Source: Amycolatopsis sulphurea
GTDB taxonomy: Bacteria; Actinomycetota; Actinomycetes; Mycobacteriales; Pseudonocardiaceae
DNA: 64,000 bases
NCBI RefSeq assembly: GCF_002564045.1
Contig: NZ_PDJK01000002.1
Coordinates: 496,001-560,000 of the forward strand
Direction: 5' to 3'
Part shown: positions 34,350 through 43,503 of the stretch, in pieces
Position numbering within the stretch: position 1 is the first letter of the stretch
Layout of the letters: each line of letters opens with the position of its first letter
Notes under the pieces: model-generated
What the model saw: only the letters and a program-made list of their open reading frames with translations
Databases searched by the model: none
Told to the model about the DNA's origin: nothing
Program-made: the position numbers and the translations under genes

Positions 34350-35654
34350 ATGACGAGGACGGCGCCGTCACCGCGGCACCCCACCCTCGAAGCCATGCCG
34401 GACGCCGAGCCACCCACCATGCCGATGCCCACGCACGTGCCGAAACCGGGTACCGTGGCGCAGCTGCCCCCCGCCAGCGAGATCACCAGGCCGTTCCGCC
34501 GCGCCGCCCCGCATCTCCCCGCGCTAGACGGGATCCGCGGGGTCGCGATCTTCGGCGTCCTGGTGTTCCACACCGGAAATCTGCCTGGCGGCTTCCTCGG
34601 CGTGGACCTGTTCTTCGCGCTCTCCGGGTACCTCATCACCGGGCTGCTGCTGCGCGAAGTCCAGGCCACCGGCCGGGTCTCGCTCATGTCCTTCTGGGGC
34701 AGGCGGATCCGCCGCCTCTTCCCAGCGCTGGCGGTGCTGCTCGCGGTGGTCACCGTGGTGGTGCGGCTGGTCGCGGACCCGGCCATCGTGCGCTCGGCGC
34801 TGTCCGACGGGCCGTGGGTGCAGGCAAACCTCGTCAACTGGCATCTGCTCACAGAATCCGCGTCCTACTGGGACCGGTTCGGGCCGAGCCGGGTTTTCGA
34901 GCACTTGTGGAGCATCGCCGTCGAGGAACAGTTCTACGTGGTGTGGCCGGTGGTCGTGCTGATCATCGCCTCGTTCGCACGGCGGGTGGCCCCCCGGATC
35001 GCGACGGTCGCGATGGTGTCCTCGGTCGCGTCTCTGGTGCTGATGATCCTGCTCGTCGACCTCGCGGATCCGACGCGGGTCTACACCGGCACCGACACCC
35101 GTGCGTTCTCGCTGCTGCTGGGCGCCGCCGTTGCCGTCGTGCCGCTGCGCGCCGGACGATGGGGCCGCTTCGCGCTCCCGCTGCTGGTCATCGGCACGGC
35201 GACGCTGTGGGCCTTCGCGGACGGAACCACCTCCGGATGGCTCTACACCGGCGGCCTCTTCGCGCACTCGCTCGCCGCGGCCCTGTTGATCGGACTGGTC
35301 GCGCTCCAGCCGCGCGCGCTGGTGTCCAAGGCCTTCGCCGCCCGTCCCCTCCGGTGGCTCGGGCAGATCTCCTACAGCCTGTACCTGTGGCACTGGCCGG
35401 TGTACGTGCTCCTCTCGCCGGAGAGGACCGGACTCGACGGCTTTCCGCGAACGGTGGTGGTCATCGCCGTGTCGATCGCACTGGCCGCATTGTCGAAGTA
35501 CTTCGTCGAAGACCCGATCCGATTCCGCGCGCGCTGGGCGAAGGGCCGCCCCGGCGTACTGACGTTCGCCGCCGCGACGGTGGCGCTCATCCTGGTGTGG
35601 GTGCTGGTGCCGGAGCCCCCGGCATCCGGGATCGACCTCAGCGGCCTGGGCTGA
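34350..35654 (+). CDS. Acyltransferase family 3 (OafA/YrhL-like)
   Basis: The roughly 434-residue integral membrane protein has the family start LDGIRGVAIFGVLVFH, GVDLFFALSGYLITGLLLRE, FWGRRIRRLFPAL and the VEHLWSIAVEEQFY-type active region with Glu. About ten helices follow. It would O-acylate a cell-surface sugar or polymer. The start is uncertain: ATG 34350 or ATG 34395, the latter giving MPDAEPPTMP. Unlike fused versions it has no C-terminal SGNH domain. A separate SGNH lipoprotein is encoded 2.7 kb away. Its 3' end overlaps the convergent lipoprotein gene by 17 bases. Confidence 0.87.
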   Translation: MTRTAPSPRHPTLEAMPDAEPPTMPMPTHVPKPGTVAQLPPASEITRPFRRAAPHLPALDGIRGVAIFGVLVFHTGNLPGGFLGVDLFFALSGYLITGLLLREVQATGRVSLMSFWGRRIRRLFPALAVLLAVVTVVVRLVADPAIVRSALSDGPWVQANLVNWHLLTESASYWDRFGPSRVFEHLWSIAVEEQFYVVWPVVVLIIASFARRVAPRIATVAMVSSVASLVLMILLVDLADPTRVYTGTDTRAFSLLLGAAVAVVPLRAGRWGRFALPLLVIGTATLWAFADGTTSGWLYTGGLFAHSLAAALLIGLVALQPRALVSKAFAARPLRWLGQISYSLYLWHWPVYVLLSPERTGLDGFPRTVVVIAVSIALAALSKYFVEDPIRFRARWAKGRPGVLTFAAATVALILVWVLVPEPPASGIDLSGLG

Positions 35655-36126
35655 TCAGCGGGCAGGTCCGCCGCACGTCCGAGGCCGGGGTGGACTGGGT
35701 GAAGCTCACCTGCACCTCGGTCGTGCGCGGCCCGCCGCTCTGGACGTACACGCCGAGCGCGGTGCAGACGATCTGGTCGATGCCGAGCGGCGAGAGGTTC
35801 TGCACGGTCAGCGGCACCGAGATCTGGATCAGGCCCGGCGCCATGGTCACCCGGGACTGGGGGCCCGAAATGTCCGTGATCTCCGTATGCAGGCCCGATG
35901 ACGTGAGGCGACCGGGATTCAGCAGCAGGGCCAGCGCGTCCGAGATGGTGCCGAGCTGTCCGCCCAGGCGCAGCTCCGGCTGGAGCTGCTTGTGCTCGTC
36001 CACGAGGTACAACGTGACCCCCGGGGCCACCCCGGTCGGGGCCTCCCCGCCCGGCGCCGGATCGGCGGGCTCGACCCCGCAGCCGGCCAGCAGCAGGACG
36101 AGCAGCAGTGGCCAGACCCGTTTCAC
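35638..36126 (-). CDS. Lipoprotein coupled to a two-component system
   Basis: The 162-residue protein starts MKRVWPLLLVLLLAGCG, a lipoprotein signal with the lipobox Cys at residue 16. The rest is a mainly beta-type extracellular domain with no motif I recognise (VAPGVTLYLVDEHKQL, ISVPLTVQNLSP). Its ATG overlaps the histidine kinase stop by four bases, so kinase and lipoprotein are made together. By analogy with CseA of Streptomyces it may modulate the kinase's sensing outside the membrane. That is inference from arrangement, not homology. Confidence 0.8.
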   Translation of the reverse strand: MKRVWPLLLVLLLAGCGVEPADPAPGGEAPTGVAPGVTLYLVDEHKQLQPELRLGGQLGTISDALALLLNPGRLTSSGLHTEITDISGPQSRVTMAPGLIQISVPLTVQNLSPLGIDQIVCTALGVYVQSGGPRTTEVQVSFTQSTPASDVRRTCPLISPGR

Positions 36127-37517
36127 CGGTTCTCCCTCGGCAGTTCCAGCACGAACCGGGCGCCGCTCCCGGTGTTCTCCGCGATGAGCGTGCCACCGTG
36201 CAACCGGACGTTCTCCAGCGCGATCGCCAGCCCCAGCCCGCTGCCGGGCGTGCGCACCCGCGCCGCATCGGCCTTGTAGAACCGATCGAACACGTGCGGC
36301 AGGACCTCCTCCGACAGGCCCGGACCGTGATCGGTGACCTCGATCCGGACCTTCTCCCCCGGGGCCGAGACCCGCACCGCCACCGGCGGGGCACCGTGGC
36401 GCAGCGCGTTGCCGACGAGATTGGCCACGACCACGTCCAGCCGCCGCCGGTCGGTGCCCAGCACGATCCCCTCCTGCGCGCTCAGCTCGACCTCACCGGT
36501 CCAGCCGCGGGCCCGCAGGCAGTCCCGCACCGCAGCGGCCACGTCCACCTCCTCGATCCGGGCCCGCGCGGTGCCCGCATCGAACCGGGACACCTCCATC
36601 AGGTCCTCGACCAGCCTTACCAGCCGATGGGTCTCGGTGATCGCCAGCTGCGCGGACTCCTGGGCATCCGGCTCCATCTCGCCCGCCGCGGTCTCCAGGA
36701 CCTCCATGACCGCGGTCAGCGTGCTCAGCGGCGTGCGCAGCTCGTGCGAGACGTCCGCGGCGAACCGCTTGGCATCGGCCTGCATCCGCTCCATCGCGAT
36801 CATCGAGGTCTGCACCGATTCGGCCATTTCGTTGATGCTGACGGTCAATTGGGCCAGTTCGTCGGCGCCCTTCGGGGGCGTGCGCGCCGCCAGCTCACCG
36901 TCGGCGAGCCGCCGCGCGGTGTCCCGCAGCTCCCGCACCGGACGCAACACACTGCGCGCGGCGAGCAGGGCCAGCAGCACCGCGAGCGGCAACGCGATCG
37001 CGGCGGTGGCCACGGCGTTTGTGGTCAGTCCTTGGACCTGCTGGTTCACCGCGGTGAGGTCCTCCGCCGAGTAGACCTCGATCCCGGACGGCGTGCGCGT
37101 GCCGTCCGGCGCGGTGATCAGCACCGGGGTGCCGATCACCAGCCAGGGCGCGCCGCCCACGTCGACCCGTTCGGTGAGCATCCGGTGCTGTGCCCGCACC
37201 GCGGTGCGCAGTGCTTCGGTGGCCGGTTCGAGACCGGCCGACGAACGCAGGCCCTGGTAGGTGACCACGGCATTCGCGCCGGCCGCGCCGCGCAGCCGGT
37301 CGAGCGTCGCCTGATCCGGCGGAAAGGCGAGCTGCGGCGTGATCGCGCCGATCTGGCTGGTCAGACCGGAAGTCAGCCGCTCCTGCGCCGAAGAGACCAG
37401 CGCGGCGCTCGCGGTGCCGGCGCTCGACCATGCCGCCGCGGCCGCGCCGACCACGGTGACCAGCACGAACGCGACCAGCAGCCGGGGCCGCAGTCCGCGT
37501 AGCCACCACCTTTTCAT
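36123..37517 (-). CDS. Sensor histidine kinase
   Basis: The 464-residue kinase has a membrane helix at about 11-31, an extracellular sensor of roughly 130 residues, a second helix at about 168-187, a HAMP domain (190-240) and a phospho-acceptor His258 in ADVSHELRTPLST. N (NLVGNALRHG), G1 (DHGPGL) and G2 (GSGLGLAIA) boxes follow. All catalytic motifs are intact. It is overlapped by the response regulator upstream and the lipoprotein downstream, forming a three-gene unit. The stimulus is unknown; envelope stress is a guess from the surface-modification neighbours. Confidence 0.9.
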   Translation of the reverse strand: MKRWWLRGLRPRLLVAFVLVTVVGAAAAAWSSAGTASAALVSSAQERLTSGLTSQIGAITPQLAFPPDQATLDRLRGAAGANAVVTYQGLRSSAGLEPATEALRTAVRAQHRMLTERVDVGGAPWLVIGTPVLITAPDGTRTPSGIEVYSAEDLTAVNQQVQGLTTNAVATAAIALPLAVLLALLAARSVLRPVRELRDTARRLADGELAARTPPKGADELAQLTVSINEMAESVQTSMIAMERMQADAKRFAADVSHELRTPLSTLTAVMEVLETAAGEMEPDAQESAQLAITETHRLVRLVEDLMEVSRFDAGTARARIEEVDVAAAVRDCLRARGWTGEVELSAQEGIVLGTDRRRLDVVVANLVGNALRHGAPPVAVRVSAPGEKVRIEVTDHGPGLSEEVLPHVFDRFYKADAARVRTPGSGLGLAIALENVRLHGGTLIAENTGSGARFVLELPRENR

Positions 37518-38188
37518 ACCGGTCCGAACCGATAGCCGAACCCGCGCACGGTCTGCACGTAGACCGGGTTCGCCGGGTCGGTCTCGATCTTCGCCCGCAG
37601 CCGCTGCACGCAGTTGTCGACCAGCCGGGAATCGCCGAGGTAATCGTGCTCCCAGACCTCTTCCAGCAGCTGCTGGCGGGAGAACACCCGGCCGGGGCCC
37701 CGGGAGACGGTGAGCAGCAAACGCAGTTCGGTCGGCGTGAGCGGCACCGGCTCGCCACGCAGTGAAACGGTCAGCGAGGCGGTGTCGATCCGCAGGTCGC
37801 CGTGCATGCGGACGCCCTCGCCGCTGCCTTGCGTCCGGCGCAGCACCGCGCGGATCCGCGCGTCCAGCACAGTGGGCTGGGCCGGTTTGATCACGTAGTC
37901 GTCGGCACCGGCGGCCAGCCCGCCGACGACGTCGAAATCGTCACCGCGCGCGGTGAGCATGATGACCGGGACGTCGCCGGCGCGGCGGATCCGGCGGCAC
38001 ACTTCGAAACCGTCGATGCCCGGGAGCATCAGATCGAGTACTACCAGGTCCGGGGTCGAGGCGGCGAACGCGTCGAGGCCGGCCTCCCCGGTCTCCGCGG
38101 TGCGCACGGCGTGTCCGTGCCGGGACAGCGCGAGCTCCAGCCCGCGCCGCACCAATGGATCGTCCTCGATGAGCAGTATCGCCACCAC
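37514..38188 (-). CDS. OmpR-family response regulator
   Basis: The 224-residue protein has the acidic residues E8, D9 and D10, phospho-acceptor D52 (VVLDLMLPG) and an effector winged helix with GEPVPLTPTELRLLLTVSRGPGRVFSRQQLLEEVW. The usual Lys appears in VIKPAQ. Its TGA overlaps the kinase ATG (ATGA). It is divergent from the SGNH lipoprotein across 116 bases, which may be a target. Confidence 0.92.
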   Translation of the reverse strand: MVAILLIEDDPLVRRGLELALSRHGHAVRTAETGEAGLDAFAASTPDLVVLDLMLPGIDGFEVCRRIRRAGDVPVIMLTARGDDFDVVGGLAAGADDYVIKPAQPTVLDARIRAVLRRTQGSGEGVRMHGDLRIDTASLTVSLRGEPVPLTPTELRLLLTVSRGPGRVFSRQQLLEEVWEHDYLGDSRLVDNCVQRLRAKIETDPANPVYVQTVRGFGYRFGPV

Positions 38189-38304
38189 CGGTCCAGTATG
38201 GACAATGCCCGGTCCGCCCGCCGCGAGCAGGCGGGGGTTGAGGGGGCTTGCGACAGAACCGGGACATCGCCGAGGGCAGGCTGGGACGCCGGCCCGGCAC
38301 CGTG

Positions 38305-39045
38305 ATGGTCATGATCAAGCCTCGAATGCTCGTACTCGCCCTCGCCGGGCTGCTGCTCACCGCGTGTTCCCAGACCTCCACCGCCGACAGCGGAGGAGGC
38401 TCCAGCCTGCCGAAGACGCTCTTCCTCGGCGACTCGGTCGCGGTCGGCGAAGCCCAGCCGATGACTGCCGCCTTCAAGGCCGCCGGTGCCGAGTTCAAGT
38501 CGATCGCGGCGGAGGGCGGCGGCAACGTGGTCGGCCCGTTCTCGGAGAAGAGCTGGCCGGACATCGAGAAGAAGATCTCCTCGGCGAAGCCGGGCCTGGT
38601 GATCTACCAGTCCACCAGCTACGACTGGGGCAGCAAGGAGGAACAGAAGGCGGGCTACGAGAAGCTGGTGACCACCGCCCGCAATGCCGGCGCCAAGACG
38701 ATGTTCGTGACCATGCCGCCGATCAAGGCCGACGACTTCTACCAGGACCACATGACCGAGCTGGCGCAGACCACCGAGGTGGCGCGCACGGTCGCGGACG
38801 CTTCCGGCGGCCAGGCCGTCGCGCTGGACGCGAGCCCGGTCTGGGGCTCGCAGTACGAGCAGAACAAGAACGGCAAGGCGGATCGCAGCTCGGACGGCAT
38901 CCACACCTGTCCGCAGGGCGCGGCGCGGTTCACCCAGTGGCTGCTCATGGAACTGACCAAGCAGTACCCGGACTTCCACCCGGCGGCGCCGGACACCTGG
39001 GCGAACACGGGCTGGTCCGCCGATGGTCACTTCAAGGGCTGCTGA
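38305..39045 (+). CDS. SGNH/GDSL-type hydrolase lipoprotein
   Basis: The 246-residue protein has a lipoprotein signal ending LLLTAC with Cys21. An SGNH hydrolase domain follows, with the block I motif FLGDSVAVGEA (catalytic Ser44) and late DGIHTCPQGAARF with the catalytic His at residue 200. It probably removes acyl groups from a surface sugar or lipid. ATG 38311, two codons later, is an alternative start. The SGNH protein and the acyltransferase may act on the same polymer; this is suggested only by proximity. Confidence 0.8.
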   Translation: MVMIKPRMLVLALAGLLLTACSQTSTADSGGGSSLPKTLFLGDSVAVGEAQPMTAAFKAAGAEFKSIAAEGGGNVVGPFSEKSWPDIEKKISSAKPGLVIYQSTSYDWGSKEEQKAGYEKLVTTARNAGAKTMFVTMPPIKADDFYQDHMTELAQTTEVARTVADASGGQAVALDASPVWGSQYEQNKNGKADRSSDGIHTCPQGAARFTQWLLMELTKQYPDFHPAAPDTWANTGWSADGHFKGC

Positions 39046-39102
39046 CCGGGGTCACTAGTCCGACCAAAAGCAGGCCGACCCCCACCCGGCACGTAACCGT
39101 TG

Positions 39103-39318
39103 CTACGAAGCCATGAGGCCGTGACTGTGGTCGGATTGGTAATGATCGGCACAGTACTTCCCCAGCAGCCGCCGGATTTCGTGCACCGCGGCACGACCGG
39201 CGCGATTGGCGCCGATGGTGCTCGCCGAGGGGCCGTACCCGACCAGGTGCAGCCGCGGTTCGGCGAGCACCCGCGTGCCGTCGAGCCGGATACCGCCGCC
39301 CCGCGTACGCAGGTGCAG
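39103..39318 (-). pseudogene. 3' fragment of an FAD-dependent oxidoreductase
   Basis: About 70 codons on the minus strand read GGGIRLDGTRVLAEPRLHLV, then GYGPSASTIGANRAGRAAVH and EIRRLLGKY before a TAG at 39103. This is the C-terminal FAD-binding signature of NAD(P)-dependent flavoprotein monooxygenase-like proteins. The frame runs upstream into the 13-bp repeat tract and meets a stop, so the rest of the gene is missing. It lies downstream of coxG in the same direction and is likely dead. Confidence 0.65.
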
Positions 39319-39320
39319 CG

Positions 39321-39385
39321 GCGACAGCGTTCAGCGACAGCGTTCAGCGACAGCGTCCAACGACAGCGTCCAACGACAGCGTTCA
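39321..39385. repeat. Five tandem 13-bp repeats
   Basis: Five uninterrupted units of (G/A)CGACAGCGT(T/C)CA run from 39321 to 39385. The last unit contains the coxG stop codon, and the first abuts the oxidoreductase fragment. The tract marks the breakpoint where the upstream part of that gene was lost. Confidence 0.9.
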
Positions 39386-40186
39386 GCGGCGCCGTACCCA
39401 GCGAACGATCGCCAGCACCACGGCCAGCACCACCGCGCTCCCGACAACCGGGATCACCCGTTTGACCACGGACCGGCCCGCGTAGTCGAGCAGATCGATC
39501 GGTTCCCCTTCACCGATCGCGCCACCCGCGGGGACGCTGCGCAACCGAGGCTTTCCCGCGGAGCCCGACCCACCGGCCCCATCGGCACCGGCAGCGCCGG
39601 CCTCCGTACCGGAACCGGACTCACCCACACGATCATCACCAGCCCCGCCCACACCGGCGCTCCCAGCCGCACCGCCGGCCTCTGCTGCCCTACCAGCCCC
39701 GCCAGTCACACCGACCCCGCCCGTCGCCGTCGCCTCCGAAGCCTCCGCCAGCGACCGGGCCAGATTCACCGCGAACGCATCCAGAATCCGCCCGCCCACC
39801 TCCGAGATCATGCCGCGGCCGAACTGCGCCGGCCGCCCGGTGATGGCCAGTTCGGTGGCGACCGCCCCGTGCGTGCCACCGCCGGGCTGCCCGGTCAGGG
39901 TCAACGTCACCGTGGCCGCCGCCGTGCCGGCGCCGCGAGAATCCTTGCCGGAGGCCTTGATGACCACCTTGCCGGCCACTTCGTCCTTCTCCTGATACTC
40001 GCCGTTCCCTTTGTACAGCAACGAGATCGGCCCCATCTTCACCTTCACCGTACCGGCGAAGGAATCCCCCTCCACCTTGGTCAGGGAGGCACCGGGCAGA
40101 CACGGCGCGACCCGCGCGGGATCGAGGACGGCCTGCCAGACCTCCTCGAACGGGGCGGGCACGGTGAATTCGTGGTCGAGCCGCAC
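39383..40186 (-). CDS. coxG: CoxG-like SRPBCC-domain membrane protein
   Basis: The 267-residue protein has an N-terminal CoxG/SRPBCC domain (MRLDHEFTVPAPFEEVWQ to ITGRPAQFGRGMISEVGGRIL, about 1-145). A Gly/Ala-rich linker follows (about 150-215), then a C-terminal membrane helix ending WVRRR. CoxG anchors CO dehydrogenase to the membrane in Oligotropha. Here the linker and helix would tether the enzyme inside the cell. It is last in the cox order. Its stop lies in the 13-bp repeat tract. Confidence 0.85.
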   Translation of the reverse strand: MRLDHEFTVPAPFEEVWQAVLDPARVAPCLPGASLTKVEGDSFAGTVKVKMGPISLLYKGNGEYQEKDEVAGKVVIKASGKDSRGAGTAAATVTLTLTGQPGGGTHGAVATELAITGRPAQFGRGMISEVGGRILDAFAVNLARSLAEASEATATGGVGVTGGAGRAAEAGGAAGSAGVGGAGDDRVGESGSGTEAGAAGADGAGGSGSAGKPRLRSVPAGGAIGEGEPIDLLDYAGRSVVKRVIPVVGSAVVLAVVLAIVRWVRRR

Positions 40187-40261
40187 GGGCCGACCTCCTC
40201 TCCTGCGCTACGCCGGGCAGATCCCTCCACCATACGACGCGACGCCCCAGCCGCCACCGGA

Positions 40262-41113
40262 TCAGCCGACGGCGGCGGTGATCGCCCGTCCAGTGAGGAC
40301 CCGGGCGAGGTGCTGCCGGTAGGCGACATCGGAGTTGCCGTCCGGGGCCGGACTGGTGCCCTCAGCAGCGTGTGCGGCGGCCGCCCGGATCGTTTCCGCG
40401 TTCGCCGGAGCGCCGAGCAGCGCCCGTTCCACCGCCGTCGCCCGAACCGGTGTTGCACCCATGTTGGTGAGCGCGATCCGGGCCTCCTCGATCACGCCGC
40501 CCTCGGTGCGCACCGTCGCCGCCACCGCGCACATCGACCAGGCTTGCGCCACCCGGTTGAACTTTTCGTAGTGTGCCCGCCAGCCGGTGTGCTTGGGCAG
40601 CCGGACCTCGACGAGCAGCTCGTCCGGGGCCAGCGCCGTGGTGAAGTAGTCCTGGAAGAACTCCGCGGCGGGCATCGTCCGCCGTCCGCCCGGCCCGGCG
40701 ATCACCAGGGCACTGTCCAGCGCCAGGACCGGGGCCAGCAGGTCACCCGCCGGATCCGCGTGCGCGATCGACCCGCCGAACGTGCCGCGGTGGCGCACCT
40801 GCGGATCGGCGACGGTGTCCGTGGCCTCCTTGACCAGCGCCGCGTGCTCGGCGACCAGCGGATCGCGCTGCACGTCGTAGTGCGTGGTCATCGCACCGAC
40901 CACCAGCGTGTCACCTTCCTCGCGCACGCCCCGCAGCTCGGCGATCCGCCCCAGATCGACCACTGTGGACGGTGCGGCGAGCCGCATCCGCAGCACCGGC
41001 AACAGGCTCTGCCCGCCGGCCAGCACCTTCGCGTCCTCACCCGCCGCGGCGAGCGCCTGCACTGCTTCGTCCACACTGGACGGAGCGACGTAGTCGAACG
41101 GGGCCGGGATCAC
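40262..41113 (-). CDS. coxM: Molybdenum hydroxylase FAD subunit (CoxM-like)
   Basis: The 283-residue FAD-binding subunit shows AGGQSLLPVLRMRLA and HRGTFGGSIAHADPAGDLLA, the two FAD-contacting loops. The GTG at 41113 overlaps the coxL stop (GTGA), and conserved sequence starts at [12 protein letters not shown] longer upstream frame lies in coxL and is rejected. It accepts electrons from the CoxS clusters. Confidence 0.9.
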   Translation of the reverse strand: MIPAPFDYVAPSSVDEAVQALAAAGEDAKVLAGGQSLLPVLRMRLAAPSTVVDLGRIAELRGVREEGDTLVVGAMTTHYDVQRDPLVAEHAALVKEATDTVADPQVRHRGTFGGSIAHADPAGDLLAPVLALDSALVIAGPGGRRTMPAAEFFQDYFTTALAPDELLVEVRLPKHTGWRAHYEKFNRVAQAWSMCAVAATVRTEGGVIEEARIALTNMGATPVRATAVERALLGAPANAETIRAAAAHAAEGTSPAPDGNSDVAYRQHLARVLTGRAITAAVG

Positions 41114-43503
41114 TGGGCACCTCCGTCGTTCGAAGCGGCACCGGACTGCACAGCGCGCCACACGCGCATCGGCGAGAGTGGCATTTCGATGTCGTCGACG
41201 CCGAACTGCCGCACCGCGTCGACCACGGCGTTGACCACCGCGGGCGTGGACGCGATCGTGCCCGCTTCACCAACCCCCTTGGCACCCAAGGGATTCGTGG
41301 TCGACGGCGTCTCGGTGCGCGCCGTGGTGAACGACGGCAGGTCCGCCGCCGAAGGCAGCAGGTAGTCGGCGAAGGTGCCGGTGGTCAGCGTGCCGCTCTC
41401 GTCGTGCACGGCCTCCTCGTACAACGCCTGCGCGATGCCCTGCGCGAGCCCGCCGTGCACCTGGCCTTCCACGATCAGGGGGTTGATCACCTTGCCGATG
41501 TCGTCCACGCACACGTACGAGCGCAGCGAAACCCGGCCGGTCTCGGTGTCCACCTCGGCCGCGCACAGGTGTGTACCATGGGGGAACGAGAAATTTTCCG
41601 GATCGAAGGTCGCGTCCGAATCCAGTGAGGGTTCGACGCCGTCCGGCAGATTGTGCGCGGCGAACACCGCGAGCGCGATGTCCTGGATCGTGGTAGCCGA
41701 TTCGGTGCCCTTCACCACGAACCTGCCGCCGGTGAACTCCAGGTCGTCCTCCGCGCATTCCAGCAGGTGTGCGGCGATCGGCCGGGCTTTGGCGACGACC
41801 TTCTCCGCGGCCTTGACGATCGCGATCCCGCCGACCACCAGCGACCGGGAGCCGTAGGTGTCCATGCCCTTGTGCGCGGACTGGGTGTCCCCGTGCAGCA
41901 CCTCGACGTCCTCGAACGGCACGCCCAGCTGATCGGCGACGATCTGGCTCCACGCGGTCTCGTGCCCCTGCCCGTGCGCCGAAGCGCCGGTGGTGACCTC
42001 GACCTTGCCGGTGGGCAGCATCCGCAGTGAGGCGTACTCCCAGCCGCCTGCCCCGTAGTCGAGCGAACCGAGCACCCGCGAGGGCGCCAGCCCGCACATC
42101 TCGGTGAACGTCGAGACCCCGATGCCCAGCTGCACCGGGTCGTTCGCCGCGCGCCGCTCTGCCTGCTCCCGGCGCAGCGCGTCATAGCCGAACAGCTCCT
42201 TCGCCTTCGCCGTGGCCGCCTCGTAGTTGCCGGAGTCGTAGGTCAGCCCGGCCACCGTGGTGTACGGGAACTCCTCGTGCCGGATCCAGTTCTTTTCCCG
42301 CAGTTCCAGCGGATCCATGCCCAGCTCGTCGGCCAGCTCGTCGATGATCCGCTCGATCGCGAAGGTCGCCTCCGGCCGTCCGGCGCCGCGGTAGGCGTCG
42401 GTGAGCGTGGTCGTGGTGAACACGTTGGTGCAGGCGAAGTGATAGGCCGGGATCTTGTAGATGGCGTTGAACATGAACGCGCCGAGGATCGGCACGCCCG
42501 GCCCGACCAGTCCGTTGTAGGCGCCGAGGTTGGCCAGCAGCTCGACCTTCAGCCCAGTGAGCGTGCCGTCGGCGTTCGCGGACACGGTGATGTCCTGGAT
42601 CTGGTCCCGCCCGTGGTGCGCGGCGAGCATCGTCTCGGACCGGGATTCGTTCCACTTCACCGGTTTCCCGAGCTTGCCCGCGATGAGCAGCGCCATCATC
42701 TCCTCGGGCAGCACGGCGATCTTGCCGCCGAACCCGCCGCCCACGTCCGGGGCGATCACGCGCAGCTTGTGCTCCGGGATGCCGAGCGTCAGCGCGGCCA
42801 TCACCCGCAGGATATGCGGCACCTGGGTGGCCGACCACAGGGTGAGCTGGGGTCCGGTCGGATCGACCACGCACGCCCGCGGCTCCATGAACGCGGGCAC
42901 CAGCCGCTGCTGGCGGAACCGGCGCTTCAGCACGATTTCCGAGGACGAGAGCGCCTGTTCGACGTCCCCGCCGGTGCCCGCGCCGGCCGAATCGAAGACC
43001 CAGACCGCGTTCTTGTTGCTGCCCAGCTCCTCGTGCACGAGCGGCGCGCCCTCGGCCAGCGCCGCCTCCATGTCCAGCACCGGCGGCAGCTCGTCGTAGT
43101 CGACCTCGATCGCTTCGAGCGCGTCGTGCGCCTCGGCGGCGGACCGGGCGACCACCACGGCCACGCCCTCCCCGGCGAAGTTCACCCGCTCGGCGGCGAG
43201 CACCGGACGCCGCGGCGCAGCCATGTCCGGGGTGACCGGCCACGCGCACGGCATGCCGATGCTGCCCTCGGGATCGAGATCGGCCGCGGTGTAGACGGCG
43301 ATCACGCCCGGGAGTTCCTTTGCCGCGGACGGGTCGATGGACGTGATCCGCGCGTGCGCCAGCGGGCTGCGGAGTACGGCCAGGTGCAGCATGCCGGGCA
43401 ACGCGATGTTGTCGGTCCAGCGCGTGCGGCCGGTGATCAGCCGTTCGTCCTCCTTGCGGCGGCGGGCCTTGCCGACCTCGGGTTCCACGGTCGCGGTCAT
43501 CAT
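41110..43503 (-). CDS. coxL: Molybdenum hydroxylase large subunit (form II CoxL-like)
   Basis: The 797-residue catalytic subunit binds molybdopterin cytosine dinucleotide. It shows [14 protein letters not shown] near residue 255, the active-site loop AYRGAGR at 370-376, and KGVGEAGT near the end with the catalytic Glu. Form I CO dehydrogenases carry AYRCSFR with a Cys. The AYRGAGR loop is the form II signature, whose true substrate is uncertain (CO activity is weak or absent). ATG 43503 overlaps the coxS stop; a second ATG follows immediately. Confidence 0.92.
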   Translation of the reverse strand: MMTATVEPEVGKARRRKEDERLITGRTRWTDNIALPGMLHLAVLRSPLAHARITSIDPSAAKELPGVIAVYTAADLDPEGSIGMPCAWPVTPDMAAPRRPVLAAERVNFAGEGVAVVVARSAAEAHDALEAIEVDYDELPPVLDMEAALAEGAPLVHEELGSNKNAVWVFDSAGAGTGGDVEQALSSSEIVLKRRFRQQRLVPAFMEPRACVVDPTGPQLTLWSATQVPHILRVMAALTLGIPEHKLRVIAPDVGGGFGGKIAVLPEEMMALLIAGKLGKPVKWNESRSETMLAAHHGRDQIQDITVSANADGTLTGLKVELLANLGAYNGLVGPGVPILGAFMFNAIYKIPAYHFACTNVFTTTTLTDAYRGAGRPEATFAIERIIDELADELGMDPLELREKNWIRHEEFPYTTVAGLTYDSGNYEAATAKAKELFGYDALRREQAERRAANDPVQLGIGVSTFTEMCGLAPSRVLGSLDYGAGGWEYASLRMLPTGKVEVTTGASAHGQGHETAWSQIVADQLGVPFEDVEVLHGDTQSAHKGMDTYGSRSLVVGGIAIVKAAEKVVAKARPIAAHLLECAEDDLEFTGGRFVVKGTESATTIQDIALAVFAAHNLPDGVEPSLDSDATFDPENFSFPHGTHLCAAEVDTETGRVSLRSYVCVDDIGKVINPLIVEGQVHGGLAQGIAQALYEEAVHDESGTLTTGTFADYLLPSAADLPSFTTARTETPSTTNPLGAKGVGEAGTIASTPAVVNAVVDAVRQFGVDDIEMPLSPMRVWRAVQSGAASNDGGAQ

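Noticed and set aside
39321-39385. CRISPR-like array
   Set aside because: The 13-bp units are contiguous without spacers, and no cas genes are present.
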